From contig CAOKQK010000011.1 in the NCBI GenBank assembly GCA_948470905.1, forward strand, positions 1 to 57,839: 57,839 bases of DNA. The letters are read 5' to 3'. Below the pieces are notes generated by a model, which was given only the letters and a program-made list of their open reading frames with translations, searched no databases and was not told the origin of the DNA. The stretch's first letter is position 1; every line of letters starts with the position of its first letter. Source of the DNA: an uncultured Lachnospiraceae bacterium. GTDB taxonomy: Bacteria; Bacillota; Clostridia; Lachnospirales; Lachnospiraceae. Shown here piece by piece: positions 26,938 through 35,485 of the stretch. The position numbers and the translations under genes were made by a program.

Positions 26938-27054
26938 GGCTTCGCTTTGCTGCCGACACTGCTTCACTCTGCCGCAGGCTTCGCTTTGCTGCCAACACTG
27001 CTTCACTCTGCCGCAGGTTTCGCTTTGCTGCCGACGATGCTTCACCCTGCCGCA
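26938..27054. repeat. Tandem array of three 39-bp units
   Basis: Units 26938-26976, 26977-27015 and 27016-27054 (GGCTTCGCTTTGCTGCC ... CTCTGCCGCA) differ at a few positions. The array lies between the rsmB stop and rlmN. The period is a multiple of 3 and an antisense frame is open, but no ribosome binding site supports a gene. Confidence 0.85.
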
Positions 27055-27058
27055 GACT

Positions 27059-28639
27059 TCACTGCCTGTACCGGGCAGCATCTTCCGTCGGCCGACGAAA
27101 GCGCGCAATGAAAAAGCCGTCGCACTCCATAAATCCCGGCAGAAGCTGGATACAGGCGGCGGCTTCCGCCTCCGTAAGCCCGCCGCACGCCGCGCTTCCC
27201 ATTTCCGACTGCCCACGCCCCTCTGCTGCCGCGCCTCCTGCTTCCGGCTGCCCACGCCCCTCTGCTGCCGCGTTTCCCGCTTCCGGCATCTTTCCGCCGC
27301 TCTGCATGGGCTCCTTACTCCTCAGGGCAGCGACCCGTTCCTTCTGTGCCAGCACTGCCTCCGGCAGGATGCCCTCCAGGGATACCGGCTCAAAACCAAG
27401 CTCCCCCGCAATAAAACGCACCATGTCCTCATTTTCTGCCCTATGTATGGTACAGGTGCTGTAGAGAAGCGTCCCGCCAGGCTTTACATAAGCCGCGGAA
27501 GCCGCGACAATCCGTCTTTGCAGCTCAACAAGCCGTTCCATATCCGTCTCTGAAACCCGATATTTGATATCGCGCTTCTTGCCCGTCACTCCAAGACCCG
27601 AACAGGGCACATCCAAAAGCACCACATCCGCCCTGCCCACAAGCTCCCCGTCCGTCTGCTGTCCGTCAAACACCTGGATTTCTATATTATCCGCCCTCAT
27701 CCGCTCCGCATTCTCACAGATCAGGGCTGTCTTTTCCTCCGATACGTCCCTGGCAAGCACTCTGCGCGCCTTTTCCGAGGCAAGGAGGCTCTTTCCTCCC
27801 GGCGCGGCACACACGTCGACCACAAAATCCCCATCCTTCAGCCCTGCCGCCTCCACTGCAAGGGCCGAGCTCACATCCTGCACCAGGAAGCTCCCTTCTT
27901 CATAGCCGGGAAGCCTTCTGATATTATCTGCGTGTTTCAGGAAAAAGCAATAGGGAAGGTATCCGCTGGGCGTAATTTCCACCCCCTGCTCCCGAAACAG
28001 CTCCAGGTACTCCCGCCGCCTGCCGTCAGACAGGCGGGTGCAGAAGCGCAGGCACACGGAATGTTCCTTCAAAAGCCCATCCAAAAGCGTCTCCGTAATT
28101 TTCCTCCCGTATTCTTCCAGCCACAGTCCCACGATCCATTCCGGCATGGAATACTTCACGGAAAGGTATGTTACAGGCTCCCTGCCCTGGTCCGGAAGGG
28201 GCAGGCTGTCCTTATTTCTGGATAGATTGCGCAGCACGCCGTTGACAAAGCCCCTCAGGTTCTTAAATCCTCTCTTTGCCGCCAGCTTACATGCCTCATC
28301 GCACGCCGCTCTGTCCGGCACAGTGTCCATGTAAAGCAGCTGATAAGCCCCCAGCCGCAGAAGACATCTGATCAAGGGCTTCATTTTATTCACTGGCACG
28401 GAGGAAAGGGCATTTAAATAATAGTCCAGCTCCAGCCGCCTCTCTATCGTGCCCTCGGTAAGGCGCTTGAAAAAAGCCTTGTCACGGCCCTCCAGATAAT
28501 CGTACTTGTCCAGCACATCCCTGATCAGCCGGCTGGAAAACCCTGCTCCCGCCTCATGCCCGTCTTGTGTTTTTTCGACATTCTTTTTTTCCAGCGCCAG
28601 GAGCACATCCAACGCCAGTTCCCTGATATTCTCCGCCAC
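27059..28639 (-). CDS. rsmB: 16S rRNA (cytosine-967, C5) methyltransferase RsmB
   Basis: Methylates C967 of 16S rRNA using S-adenosylmethionine. An N-terminal NusB-like RNA-binding domain (residues 1-150) precedes the Rossmann domain with VVDVCAAPGGKSLLAS, the catalytic Cys pair in LDVPCSGLG and YSTCTIH, and the ending PGFMECDGFFIARFRR. At 526 aa it exceeds the usual 440-450, mainly from a low-complexity insert (about residues 455-490) containing two 13-residue repeats (AAAEGRGQ) encoded by a 39-bp tandem duplication. GTG 28639 is the start, 2 bases after yugP ends. Confidence 0.93.
   Translation of the reverse strand: MAENIRELALDVLLALEKKNVEKTQDGHEAGAGFSSRLIRDVLDKYDYLEGRDKAFFKRLTEGTIERRLELDYYLNALSSVPVNKMKPLIRCLLRLGAYQLLYMDTVPDRAACDEACKLAAKRGFKNLRGFVNGVLRNLSRNKDSLPLPDQGREPVTYLSVKYSMPEWIVGLWLEEYGRKITETLLDGLLKEHSVCLRFCTRLSDGRRREYLELFREQGVEITPSGYLPYCFFLKHADNIRRLPGYEEGSFLVQDVSSALAVEAAGLKDGDFVVDVCAAPGGKSLLASEKARRVLARDVSEEKTALICENAERMRADNIEIQVFDGQQTDGELVGRADVVLLDVPCSGLGVTGKKRDIKYRVSETDMERLVELQRRIVAASAAYVKPGGTLLYSTCTIHRAENEDMVRFIAGELGFEPVSLEGILPEAVLAQKERVAALRSKEPMQSGGKMPEAGNAAAEGRGQPEAGGAAAEGRGQSEMGSAACGGLTEAEAAACIQLLPGFMECDGFFIARFRRPTEDAARYRQ
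27202..27279. repeat. In-frame 39-bp tandem duplication within rsmB
   Basis: Two units, 27202-27240 and 27241-27279 (TTCCG-CTGCCCACGCCCC ... GCTGCCGCG), encode two 13-residue repeats. The period equals that of the array just downstream at 26938, but the sequence is different. Confidence 0.8.
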
Positions 28640-28641
28640 TG

Positions 28642-29343
28642 TCAGTCATCCCTTCTGCGCCCGCCAAACAATAGAACCAGCCTAAGCAGCTGCAGTATAG
28701 AGGATGCCGCTGCCGCCACATAAGTCAGCGCCGCCGCTGTCAGCACCTTCTTGCAGCCCTGGTTCTCACTCTGGGACACCAGCCCGTACTGTTCAAGCTT
28801 TGCCACCGCCCTGGAAGAAGCGTTGAACTCCACCGGCAGGGTCACGAGCTGAAAGAGCACCGCAAGGGCAAACGCCCAGATCCCGATCTGTATCAGGATC
28901 TGATTCCAGCTCAGTATCACGCCCAGAATAATAATCGGAAGCCCCAGGCTGCTGCCGATGTTTGCCACCGGCACCAGAGCGCTCCTGATGTTTATCAGGG
29001 CATAACCCTTTGCATGCTGGATAGCGTGCCCGCACTCATGTGCCGCCACACTCACCGCCGTCACGCTGGGCTCATTATAATTCCTGTAGGACAGACGCAC
29101 CGTGTTGGTGCGCGGGTCATAATGGTCGCCGCTGTCCTCCCGCAGACATTCTATCTGCACATTGTACAGTCCCTCGTTATTTAAAATACGCTGTGCCGCT
29201 TCCGCTCCGGTAATGCCGGTACTGTTGCGCACCCTGCTGTACTTGTTCATCGAACTGTTCACCAGCGCACTGGCGCCAAGGCACAGCACCATGCCGATGA
29301 TAACCAGCAAATATGTGGGATCCCAATAATAATAAAAAGGCAT
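28642..29343 (-). CDS. Membrane zinc metallopeptidase (YugP/PF04298 family)
   Basis: Neutral zinc metallopeptidase with an N-terminal membrane segment (LLVIIGMVLCLGASALVN), the zinc motif HECGHAIQH (about residues 105-113), and two more hydrophobic helices (LPIIILGVILSWNQILIQIG and the C-terminal AAALTYVAAAASSIL). 233 residues is the usual length. ATG 29343 follows AGGAGAA. It sits between fmt and rsmB, its conserved place in Clostridia, and is probably co-transcribed with both. Its substrate is unknown. Confidence 0.9.
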   Translation of the reverse strand: MPFYYYWDPTYLLVIIGMVLCLGASALVNSSMNKYSRVRNSTGITGAEAAQRILNNEGLYNVQIECLREDSGDHYDPRTNTVRLSYRNYNEPSVTAVSVAAHECGHAIQHAKGYALINIRSALVPVANIGSSLGLPIIILGVILSWNQILIQIGIWAFALAVLFQLVTLPVEFNASSRAVAKLEQYGLVSQSENQGCKKVLTAAALTYVAAAASSILQLLRLVLLFGGRRRDD

Positions 29344-29442
29344 ATCAATTTCTCCTAATATAAGTCCCGTTTCGAGACTGTTTATAGTTCCCGCCTGCAG
29401 GAACCTGCTATGATTTATCGTACTGCGTTGCGCAACGCATTA

Positions 29443-30447
29443 CTACCTTCCCAGCACTTCTCCGGGCTGCATCCTCACGCCCCGCAGAAACTCCTGCGCG
29501 TTCATCCTCTTTTTCCCTTCCAGCTGCATCTCCAATATACGCAGCGCCCCTTCACCTGTGGCAACCCACACCGCATCCTTCTCCACCCTCAGGATTTCTC
29601 CCGGTTTCGGGATACCTGAACCGCCATAGGGACCCAAAGCCCCATCATCCAGACAGCTGTCCGGTTCCAGCACAGGCGAATCTGACACTGCCGACACTAC
29701 AGGCTCCGCGCGCCAGATTTTAAGCTGCTTTCCCTGATAGCTCGTAAAGGCGCTGGGCCAGGGCGTCACTCCCCGGATCAGCCTGTCTAAGGCCACCGCA
29801 GGCTTTGCGAAATCCAGCCTTCCAAACGCCTTTTCAATCAGGGGCGCGTAGCAGCTCAGGGCGTCCTCCTGCTTCTTGGGAACCAGCTTCCCCTGCTCCA
29901 AAAGCGCCAGCGCCTCCGTGACTGCCACCCCTCCAAGCACCATCAGCTTGTGGTGCAGCGTCTCATAGTTGTCATCCGCCTCGATGGGAATGCTCTTTTT
30001 GTACAGCATATCCCCCGTGTCCAGCCCCGCGTCCATCTGCATGATGGTGACGCCTGTCTCCTTCTCACCGTCTATGATCGCATGCTGGATAGGTGAGGCT
30101 CCTCTGTATTTTGGCAGCAGGGACGCATGGATATTCAGGCAGCCATACTCAGGGATATCCAGGATCTCCTGGGAAAGGATCTGCCCAAACGCCGCCACAA
30201 TATAGATATCCGCCGGATAAGCTTTAAGCTCCGCAACCGCCTCTGTAGTCTTGATACGCTTAGGCTGCATCACGGGTATTCCCGCCTCCTGTGCGCAGAC
30301 CTTCACAGGCGTGGGCACAGGCTCCCCGCTCCTTCCCTTCGGTTTATCCGGCTGCGTCACCACTGCCGTCACCTTATGCCCTGCCTCAAGCAGTGCCTTC
30401 AACGCTCCGGCCGCAAAGTCCGGAGTCCCCATAAACACTATTTCCAT
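29443..30447 (-). CDS. fmt: Methionyl-tRNA formyltransferase
   Basis: Formylates Met-tRNA-fMet for translation initiation. The 334-residue protein has VFMGTPDFAAGALKALLEAG, the formyl-THF site (NIHASLLPKYRGASPIQHAI, with catalytic Asn/His) and MDAGLDTGDML, then the C-terminal tRNA-binding domain (LIRGVTPWPSAFTSYQGKQL). A Gly/Pro/Asp-rich stretch (VLEPDSCLDDGALGPYGG) interrupts the C-terminal domain and makes it slightly longer than usual. It follows def, but a strong hairpin at 30591 separates them. Confidence 0.95.
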   Translation of the reverse strand: MEIVFMGTPDFAAGALKALLEAGHKVTAVVTQPDKPKGRSGEPVPTPVKVCAQEAGIPVMQPKRIKTTEAVAELKAYPADIYIVAAFGQILSQEILDIPEYGCLNIHASLLPKYRGASPIQHAIIDGEKETGVTIMQMDAGLDTGDMLYKKSIPIEADDNYETLHHKLMVLGGVAVTEALALLEQGKLVPKKQEDALSCYAPLIEKAFGRLDFAKPAVALDRLIRGVTPWPSAFTSYQGKQLKIWRAEPVVSAVSDSPVLEPDSCLDDGALGPYGGSGIPKPGEILRVEKDAVWVATGEGALRILEMQLEGKKRMNAQEFLRGVRMQPGEVLGR

Positions 30448-30590
30448 CTCTGATCTTACCTATTCAAAATCCTTTTTTTCAAGGTCTTCCGCCTTTCTAT
30501 TTATTCCCGCGGGCAATGAGTCATCAGTCCAAGGAAGTAAACTTCCTTAAAGTTTACTTCTCTGGGACCTTGACGAATGCCGCGAGGGTC

Positions 30591-30620
30591 AAAAACCCCG
30601 CAGCTTGCTGCGGGGTTTTT
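30591..30620. terminator. Terminator between def and fmt
   Basis: AAAAACCCCGCAGC / GCTGCGGGGTTTTT, near-perfect and effective in both directions. An upstream inverted repeat AAGTAAACTT/AAGTTTACTT (about 30535-30558) and the shared motif TTATTCCCGCGGGCAATGA (about 30501) fill the rest of the 240-bp gap. Confidence 0.85.
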
Positions 30621-30686
30621 GATTCCCCTGTCCGATCGTTGTTGCCGCTCATGACTTCACCGTTCATGGCAGCCAGGCATTACTGC

Positions 30687-31166
30687 TCACTCCTCTTCCT
30701 CGTCATACTCCACATCCTTCAGCGGTCCCTCCACCTTCTCCACGTAGAGATGACCGTCCAGATGATCCAGCTCATGGCAGACAGCACGTGCGAGAAGCTC
30801 CGTGCCCTCCAGCTCAAAAGGCTTCATATTCACGTCCAAAGCCGCCACTTTCACATAATTCGGACGCGTCACCTGGCCGGACTTGCCCGGGACGCTTAAG
30901 CACCCCTCCTGCCCTACCTGTTCCCCGCTGGACTCAACAATCCTGGGATTGACAAGAATATGCGGTTCCTCCCCGGTGACATCCACCACTACCACTCTCT
31001 TTAAAACTCCCACCTGAGGCGCTGCAAGCCCTACCCCGTTGGCCTCGTACATGGTATCCAGCATATCCTCAATAAGCTCCCTGATGCGGGGCGTCATCTC
31101 TGTCACCGGCCTGCATTTTTTTGTGAGCACTTCCTCTCCGATTTCCCGTATGTTCCTGATTGCCAT
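30687..31166 (-). CDS. def: Peptide deformylase
   Basis: Removes the N-formyl group from nascent proteins; metal dependent. The 159-residue protein has the three motifs GVGLAAPQVG, EGCLSVPG and CHELDHLDG (metal ligands Cys and two His, catalytic Glu). The acidic tail EYDEEEE is common in Clostridia. ATG 31166 follows GGGACAGG. It lies between priA and fmt, with a terminator after it and a tandem-repeat spacer before it. Confidence 0.96.
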   Translation of the reverse strand: MAIRNIREIGEEVLTKKCRPVTEMTPRIRELIEDMLDTMYEANGVGLAAPQVGVLKRVVVVDVTGEEPHILVNPRIVESSGEQVGQEGCLSVPGKSGQVTRPNYVKVAALDVNMKPFELEGTELLARAVCHELDHLDGHLYVEKVEGPLKDVEYDEEEE

Positions 31167-31206
31167 TTTCCTGTCCCTTTTATCCTTTCTTTGTCTGTTC
31201 TTTTAT

Positions 31207-31306
31207 CATGTGCTGTCTGACCACGGAGCCTTCTGCCTGTTCTTCTCCATGCGCTGTCTGACCACGGAGCCTTCTGCCTGTTCCTCTCCATGCGCTGTCT
31301 ACCACC
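31207..31306. repeat. Tandem array of a 41-bp unit between priA and def
   Basis: Units 31207-31247 and 31248-31288 (CATG-GCTGTCTGACCACGG ... TCTTCTC) are nearly identical and a third partial unit follows. No supported gene lies here. Confidence 0.8.
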
Positions 31307-31366
31307 GACGTTGCTTCGGGTCATTCCGCCTGCCGCATCCGACTCCGCTGCAAAGCTCACCATACA

Positions 31367-33610
31367 TCATAATGTATTCATGGGGTCAAAGTCAAACTGT
31401 ACTGTCTCCTGTTTCAGCTCAATCCCCTGCAGCGCCTCCTCCAGAGAATCCTTTACCTGTATCAGTGTACCATAATTTGAACATTTCACATAGAAGACAA
31501 ATCTAAAAATATCATTAATTCTTCCGATAGCTGCAGGCGCCGGCCCAAGAAGCTGCATTTTACCGGCCTCTGCGCCGGAATTTACCCTGCCGGCGCGCCC
31601 TGCCAGCCATCCGGCAAGCCTTATCCCCCGGTCTTCTTCCCTGGCAAAGACCTGTACCGCCAGCAGGTGCGACACGGGAGGATATCCCATCATTTCCCGA
31701 AATAAGATATCTTCCTCATAAAAACCCTCATAATCCTGCTTTGCCGCATGGACCACCGCGTAATGGTCAGGCTGGTAGGTCTGGATGACCGCCTCCCCAG
31801 GAAGGCTTCCTCTCCCTGCCCTGCCCACTGCCTGGGTCAGCAGCTGGAAGGTTCGCTCACTCGCATGATAATCTCCCACACTTAAGGACAGGTCCGCCGC
31901 CAGCACCCCCACCAGGGTTACTCTGGGAAAATCATGCCCCTTGACGATCATCTGCGTGCCGATGAGCACATCCGCCTCCCCATTGTAAAACGCCGACAGG
32001 ATCTGCTCATAGCTGTCCTTTGTCCTGGTGGTGTCCGCGTCCATCCGCAGGGTGCGCACATTTGGATACAGCTCCTTCAGCTTTTCTTCTATCTGCTGGG
32101 TCCCCGCCTTGAAGCCGCTGATATATTTAGAGCCGCACTCCGGACAGACCCCAGGTTTTATCTCGCTGTAGCCGCAGTAATGACAGATCAGCCTGCCGTT
32201 TTTGTGCTCCGAAAGAGACACATCACAGTGGGGACATTTCATCACATGCCCGCAGGCCCGGCAGGAGACAAAGCCCGCATAGCCCCGCCGGTTCAGGAAA
32301 AGTATGCTCTGCTCCCCCTTCCCCAGCCTGTCAGACAGAAGCTCCTGCAGCTTTCTGCTGAAAATGGACCGGTTCCCCTCCCTCAGCTCCTTCCGCAGGT
32401 CTACGGTATAAACCGTGGGCAACTGCCCTCCGGTAAGCCTCTCTTTCAAGGTAAAAAGCCGATATTCTCCCTTCCCCGCCCGATAATAAGCCTCCAGCGA
32501 GGGCGTTGCCGAGCCCAGCACAAGGCTTGCACCATGGAGCCTGGCAACTTCCTGGGCTGTCTCCCGGGCATGGTACTTGGGAGAGCTTTCACTTTTATAG
32601 CTGTTCTCATGTTCCTCATCTATGACGATAATGCCGATCCTGGGAAAAGGAGTAAAAAGCGCGGATCGGGGACCGATGATCACATCGATCTCCCCGTTTT
32701 TTGCCCTCTGGCACTGATCATATTTTTCCCCGGCGGAAAGGGTGGAATTCATCACGCTGACCCTGTCCCCGAACCGTCTGTAGAACCGCAGCAGGGTCTG
32801 ATAGGTCAGGGCAATCTCCGGTATGAGTACGATCGCCTGCCTGCCCCTCTCCGTCATCTCCTGGATGAGCTGCATGTACACCTCCGTCTTGCCGCTTCCC
32901 GTGATGCCATGAACCAGATAAGTGCCCGGGTGTCCCCCGTCAAAATCTGCCATCACCTGTTCCACGATGTACCTTTGTGCCTGGCTTAAATCTTTCCTCT
33001 TGTCCCCCGCCTGCTCCAGCCTCACAGGGTTCCTGTAGGCAAGGGAGCTGACGACCTTTACCGCTCCGGCCTTTTCCAGGCTCCTTATGGTCTGTGCGGA
33101 GACGCCAAGCTTCCCTGTCACCCATTCATAGGGAATGCTCTCCTGCTCCAGAAGCTCCTGCAGGAGACGCTCCTTTGCCACCTGCTTCTTCCGCCTGCTC
33201 TCACCCAGAAGGGAAAGGATCTCCTCCCGGCCCATCAGCCGCTGAAGCGTCCTGTGCTCCAGCTTTTTCACAGACTGCCTGGCGGGCAGCACCGTCTTCA
33301 GCGCCTGGATCATGGTGGAGCCGTAGTTCCTGCGAAGCCACCCCGCAAGCGCTATCATCCTGTCCTCCACCTCCACGCTGTCCTTGACCAGTCCCTGTAT
33401 CTCCTTCATCCGTGCCGGATCGAACTTACACTGGCTTCCGATATCCATCACATAACCCTTGATCAGCTTGTTGCCGTTCCCAAAAGGGATTACAACGCAC
33501 ATCCCTGTCTCCAGCACACCGCAGAGCCTCTCCGGCACCCGGTACTGAAAGGTCTTATCCAGTTTCTCATGAGAGATATCCACAATGATATCCGCATAAA
33601 GTTCCTGCAC
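31367..33610 (-). CDS. priA: Primosomal helicase PriA
   Basis: Restarts collapsed replication forks by loading the replicative helicase. The 747-residue protein has Walker A GITGSGKTEVY, Walker B IVIDEEHENSYK, helicase motifs LNRRGYAGF and QAVGRAGRG, and the eight zinc-binding Cys (CRACGHVMKCPHC ... CHYCGYSEIKPGVCPEC). The best start is GTG 33610 (VQELYADIIVDI), with CGGAGG 7 bases upstream; the frame also opens at ATG 33640 but that has no ribosome binding site. It heads the conserved priA-def-fmt group. Confidence 0.95.
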   Translation of the reverse strand: MQELYADIIVDISHEKLDKTFQYRVPERLCGVLETGMCVVIPFGNGNKLIKGYVMDIGSQCKFDPARMKEIQGLVKDSVEVEDRMIALAGWLRRNYGSTMIQALKTVLPARQSVKKLEHRTLQRLMGREEILSLLGESRRKKQVAKERLLQELLEQESIPYEWVTGKLGVSAQTIRSLEKAGAVKVVSSLAYRNPVRLEQAGDKRKDLSQAQRYIVEQVMADFDGGHPGTYLVHGITGSGKTEVYMQLIQEMTERGRQAIVLIPEIALTYQTLLRFYRRFGDRVSVMNSTLSAGEKYDQCQRAKNGEIDVIIGPRSALFTPFPRIGIIVIDEEHENSYKSESSPKYHARETAQEVARLHGASLVLGSATPSLEAYYRAGKGEYRLFTLKERLTGGQLPTVYTVDLRKELREGNRSIFSRKLQELLSDRLGKGEQSILFLNRRGYAGFVSCRACGHVMKCPHCDVSLSEHKNGRLICHYCGYSEIKPGVCPECGSKYISGFKAGTQQIEEKLKELYPNVRTLRMDADTTRTKDSYEQILSAFYNGEADVLIGTQMIVKGHDFPRVTLVGVLAADLSLSVGDYHASERTFQLLTQAVGRAGRGSLPGEAVIQTYQPDHYAVVHAAKQDYEGFYEEDILFREMMGYPPVSHLLAVQVFAREEDRGIRLAGWLAGRAGRVNSGAEAGKMQLLGPAPAAIGRINDIFRFVFYVKCSNYGTLIQVKDSLEEALQGIELKQETVQFDFDPMNTL

Positions 33611-33772
33611 CGTTATCCTCCGTATTGCCCATTTTTTCATATCACAGGTGCTGCACCTGTCCCGTCTTTGTCCGTTTCCAGGGCCATATGTCCCGGGCTT
33701 CTTACCTATCCTCAGCCCTGCCCATATCCCGGGCTGTCCTCCTGCCCTGCAGGCCCTCCCGAACAGGCAGGC

Positions 33773-35251
33773 TCAGATATGCTCAAGCCCCGCCTCCAAA
33801 AGCTCCTGTATGATAATTCTCTCATCCATGGGATATTTCACGCCCTTTATCTCCTGATAATCCTCATGCCCCTTTCCTGCAAGCACGATCAGGTCCCTTT
33901 CCTGCGCGTGGGAGATGGCATAGGCAATTGCCTCCTTCCTGTCGCAGATCTCCATATATTTTCCATCCGTCTTCTCGATCCCTGTTCTGATATCGTCGAT
34001 GATCGCCTGGGGTTTTTCAAACCGCGGATTGTCCGATGTGATGATGGTGAAGTCCGCCAGCCTGCCGCTGACCTCCCCCATTTCAAAACGCCTCTGCCTG
34101 GAGCGGTTGCCGCCGCAGCCAAAGACACAGACCAGCCGCCCCGGTTCGTATTCCTTCAGTGTCCCAAGAAGGCTCTCCAGCGCCATGGCATTGTGGGCAT
34201 AATCGATCAAAAGAGTAAATTTATCGGAAATCTCCACTTTCTCTATCCGCCCCTTCACCTTTGCGGATCCCAGCGCAGCCTGTATCCCGCCCCGCTCCAC
34301 CTGAAAATGACGGCATATGGCGATAGCACAGAGGGCGTTGTATACACTGAACCTGCCCGGCGACGGCACATCCACATCCATTTCCAAAAGCCCCGACACA
34401 TGGAACCGGATGCCCAGGGAGCCGGGGACATGAAGCAGCTCAAGCCCTTCCGCCCGCAGCATGCATCCTTCCCCCATCCCGTAGGTTTCCAGCTCACAGG
34501 TATGCCCTTTCGTCACATCTCCCACATGGACATCGTCCCCATTGACGATCCCCACCCTGCACTGCCTGAACAAAAGCCCCTTGCATGCCATATATTCTTC
34601 AAAACCGGCATGTTCATTGGGCCCAATGTGATCCGGCTCCAGATTGGTAAAGATGCCGTAATCAAACACGAAACCCTGGGTCCTGTGCTGCTTCAGCGCC
34701 TGTGAGGATACCTCCATCACCACGGTGTCCAGCCCCGCCTCCACCATCCGGGCAAAATACTCCTGCAGGCAGTACGACTCCGGAGTGGTATTCTCTGCAT
34801 GGATATGGGTGTCTCCGATCACTGCCTCAATGGTGCCTATCAGCCCCACACGGGAACCGGTCTGTTCCAGAATTGATTTTACCAGATAGGAAGTGGTAGT
34901 CTTCCCCTTAGTGCCGGTGATGCCGATGGTCCTTAGCTTTTCCGCCGGATGCCCAAACCAGGCAGCAGAGATAAAAGCCAGGGCATAACGGGTGTCCTCC
35001 ACCAGGACCACCGTCACATCAGTATCCTTCACTGCCTCCACAGGCCTTGACACCACCAGCACCGATGCGCCTTTTTCCACCACCTCAGCCCCGTAATCGT
35101 GACCGTCATAAACCGCCCCCACCGTACAGACAAAGAGAGTCCCCTGCTTTTGTACCTTTCTGGAATCATAGGCAACCGCCTCTATGTCCACGTCCGTATT
35201 TCCCTGTATGCATTCAAATTCCAGCCCCTGTAAAAGCTGTATTAATTTCAT
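33773..35251 (-). CDS. murE: UDP-MurNAc-tripeptide synthetase MurE (DAP-adding)
   Basis: Adds meso-diaminopimelate to UDP-MurNAc-L-Ala-D-Glu in the cytosol. The 492-residue Mur ligase has the P-loop GITGTKGKTTTSYL, the carbamylated-Lys region, LLIDYAHNAMALESLL and CGGNRSRQRRFEM. The substrate motif DNPR (TSDNPRFEKP) marks a DAP enzyme rather than a Lys enzyme, which tells that this organism has DAP-type peptidoglycan. ATG 35251 follows CGGAGATGG. It stands upstream of priA in the same direction with 160 bases between. Confidence 0.95.
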   Translation of the reverse strand: MKLIQLLQGLEFECIQGNTDVDIEAVAYDSRKVQKQGTLFVCTVGAVYDGHDYGAEVVEKGASVLVVSRPVEAVKDTDVTVVLVEDTRYALAFISAAWFGHPAEKLRTIGITGTKGKTTTSYLVKSILEQTGSRVGLIGTIEAVIGDTHIHAENTTPESYCLQEYFARMVEAGLDTVVMEVSSQALKQHRTQGFVFDYGIFTNLEPDHIGPNEHAGFEEYMACKGLLFRQCRVGIVNGDDVHVGDVTKGHTCELETYGMGEGCMLRAEGLELLHVPGSLGIRFHVSGLLEMDVDVPSPGRFSVYNALCAIAICRHFQVERGGIQAALGSAKVKGRIEKVEISDKFTLLIDYAHNAMALESLLGTLKEYEPGRLVCVFGCGGNRSRQRRFEMGEVSGRLADFTIITSDNPRFEKPQAIIDDIRTGIEKTDGKYMEICDRKEAIAYAISHAQERDLIVLAGKGHEDYQEIKGVKYPMDERIIIQELLEAGLEHI

Positions 35252-35395
35252 GACGCTTAACCATCTCCGATCTCATTTATTTTTACACTTTATTTTACTC
35301 TACTTTGAGGATTTCTACCACCCCCTTTTTCCCTATTTTATGTCAATCAGGCAGAAGGCTGGCAAGTGTAGTCCAGTTTCGCTGGACACACGCAT

Positions 35396-35446
35396 AAAAA
35401 AAGGAATCTCTTCTCGATTTTACAATCGGGAAAAGATCCTTTTTTG
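35396..35446 (-). terminator. Terminator of the chemoreceptor gene
   Basis: AAAAAAGGATCTTTTCCCGATT pairs imperfectly with AATCGAGAAGAGATTCCTTTTTT; 20-bp arms with T-runs on both strands. Confidence 0.7.
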
Positions 35447-35485
35447 CGAAATGCAGCGGCACAAAATGTATTTCCGCAAGACCGT

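Noticed and set aside
26938-27060. CRISPR-like repeats
   Set aside because: The units are contiguous with no unique spacers, and no cas genes are nearby; it is a simple tandem array.
26902-27255. Minus-strand ORF containing 13-residue repeats through the 39-bp array
   Set aside because: It overlaps the end of rsmB in another frame and has no ribosome binding site; the repeat period being a multiple of three keeps the frame open by chance.
31934-32989. Plus-strand ORF of 351 codons antisense to priA
   Set aside because: Same reason; the opposite strand encodes the helicase motifs.
33611-33640. ATG 33640 as start of priA
   Set aside because: It lacks a ribosome binding site, whereas GTG 33610 has CGGAGG at proper spacing and gives the family-like N terminus.
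33254-34705. Long plus-strand ORF (483 codons) antisense to priA and murE
   Set aside because: Both minus-strand genes are certain from motifs. The plus-strand translation has no family resemblance and no ribosome binding site, and is a codon-bias shadow.
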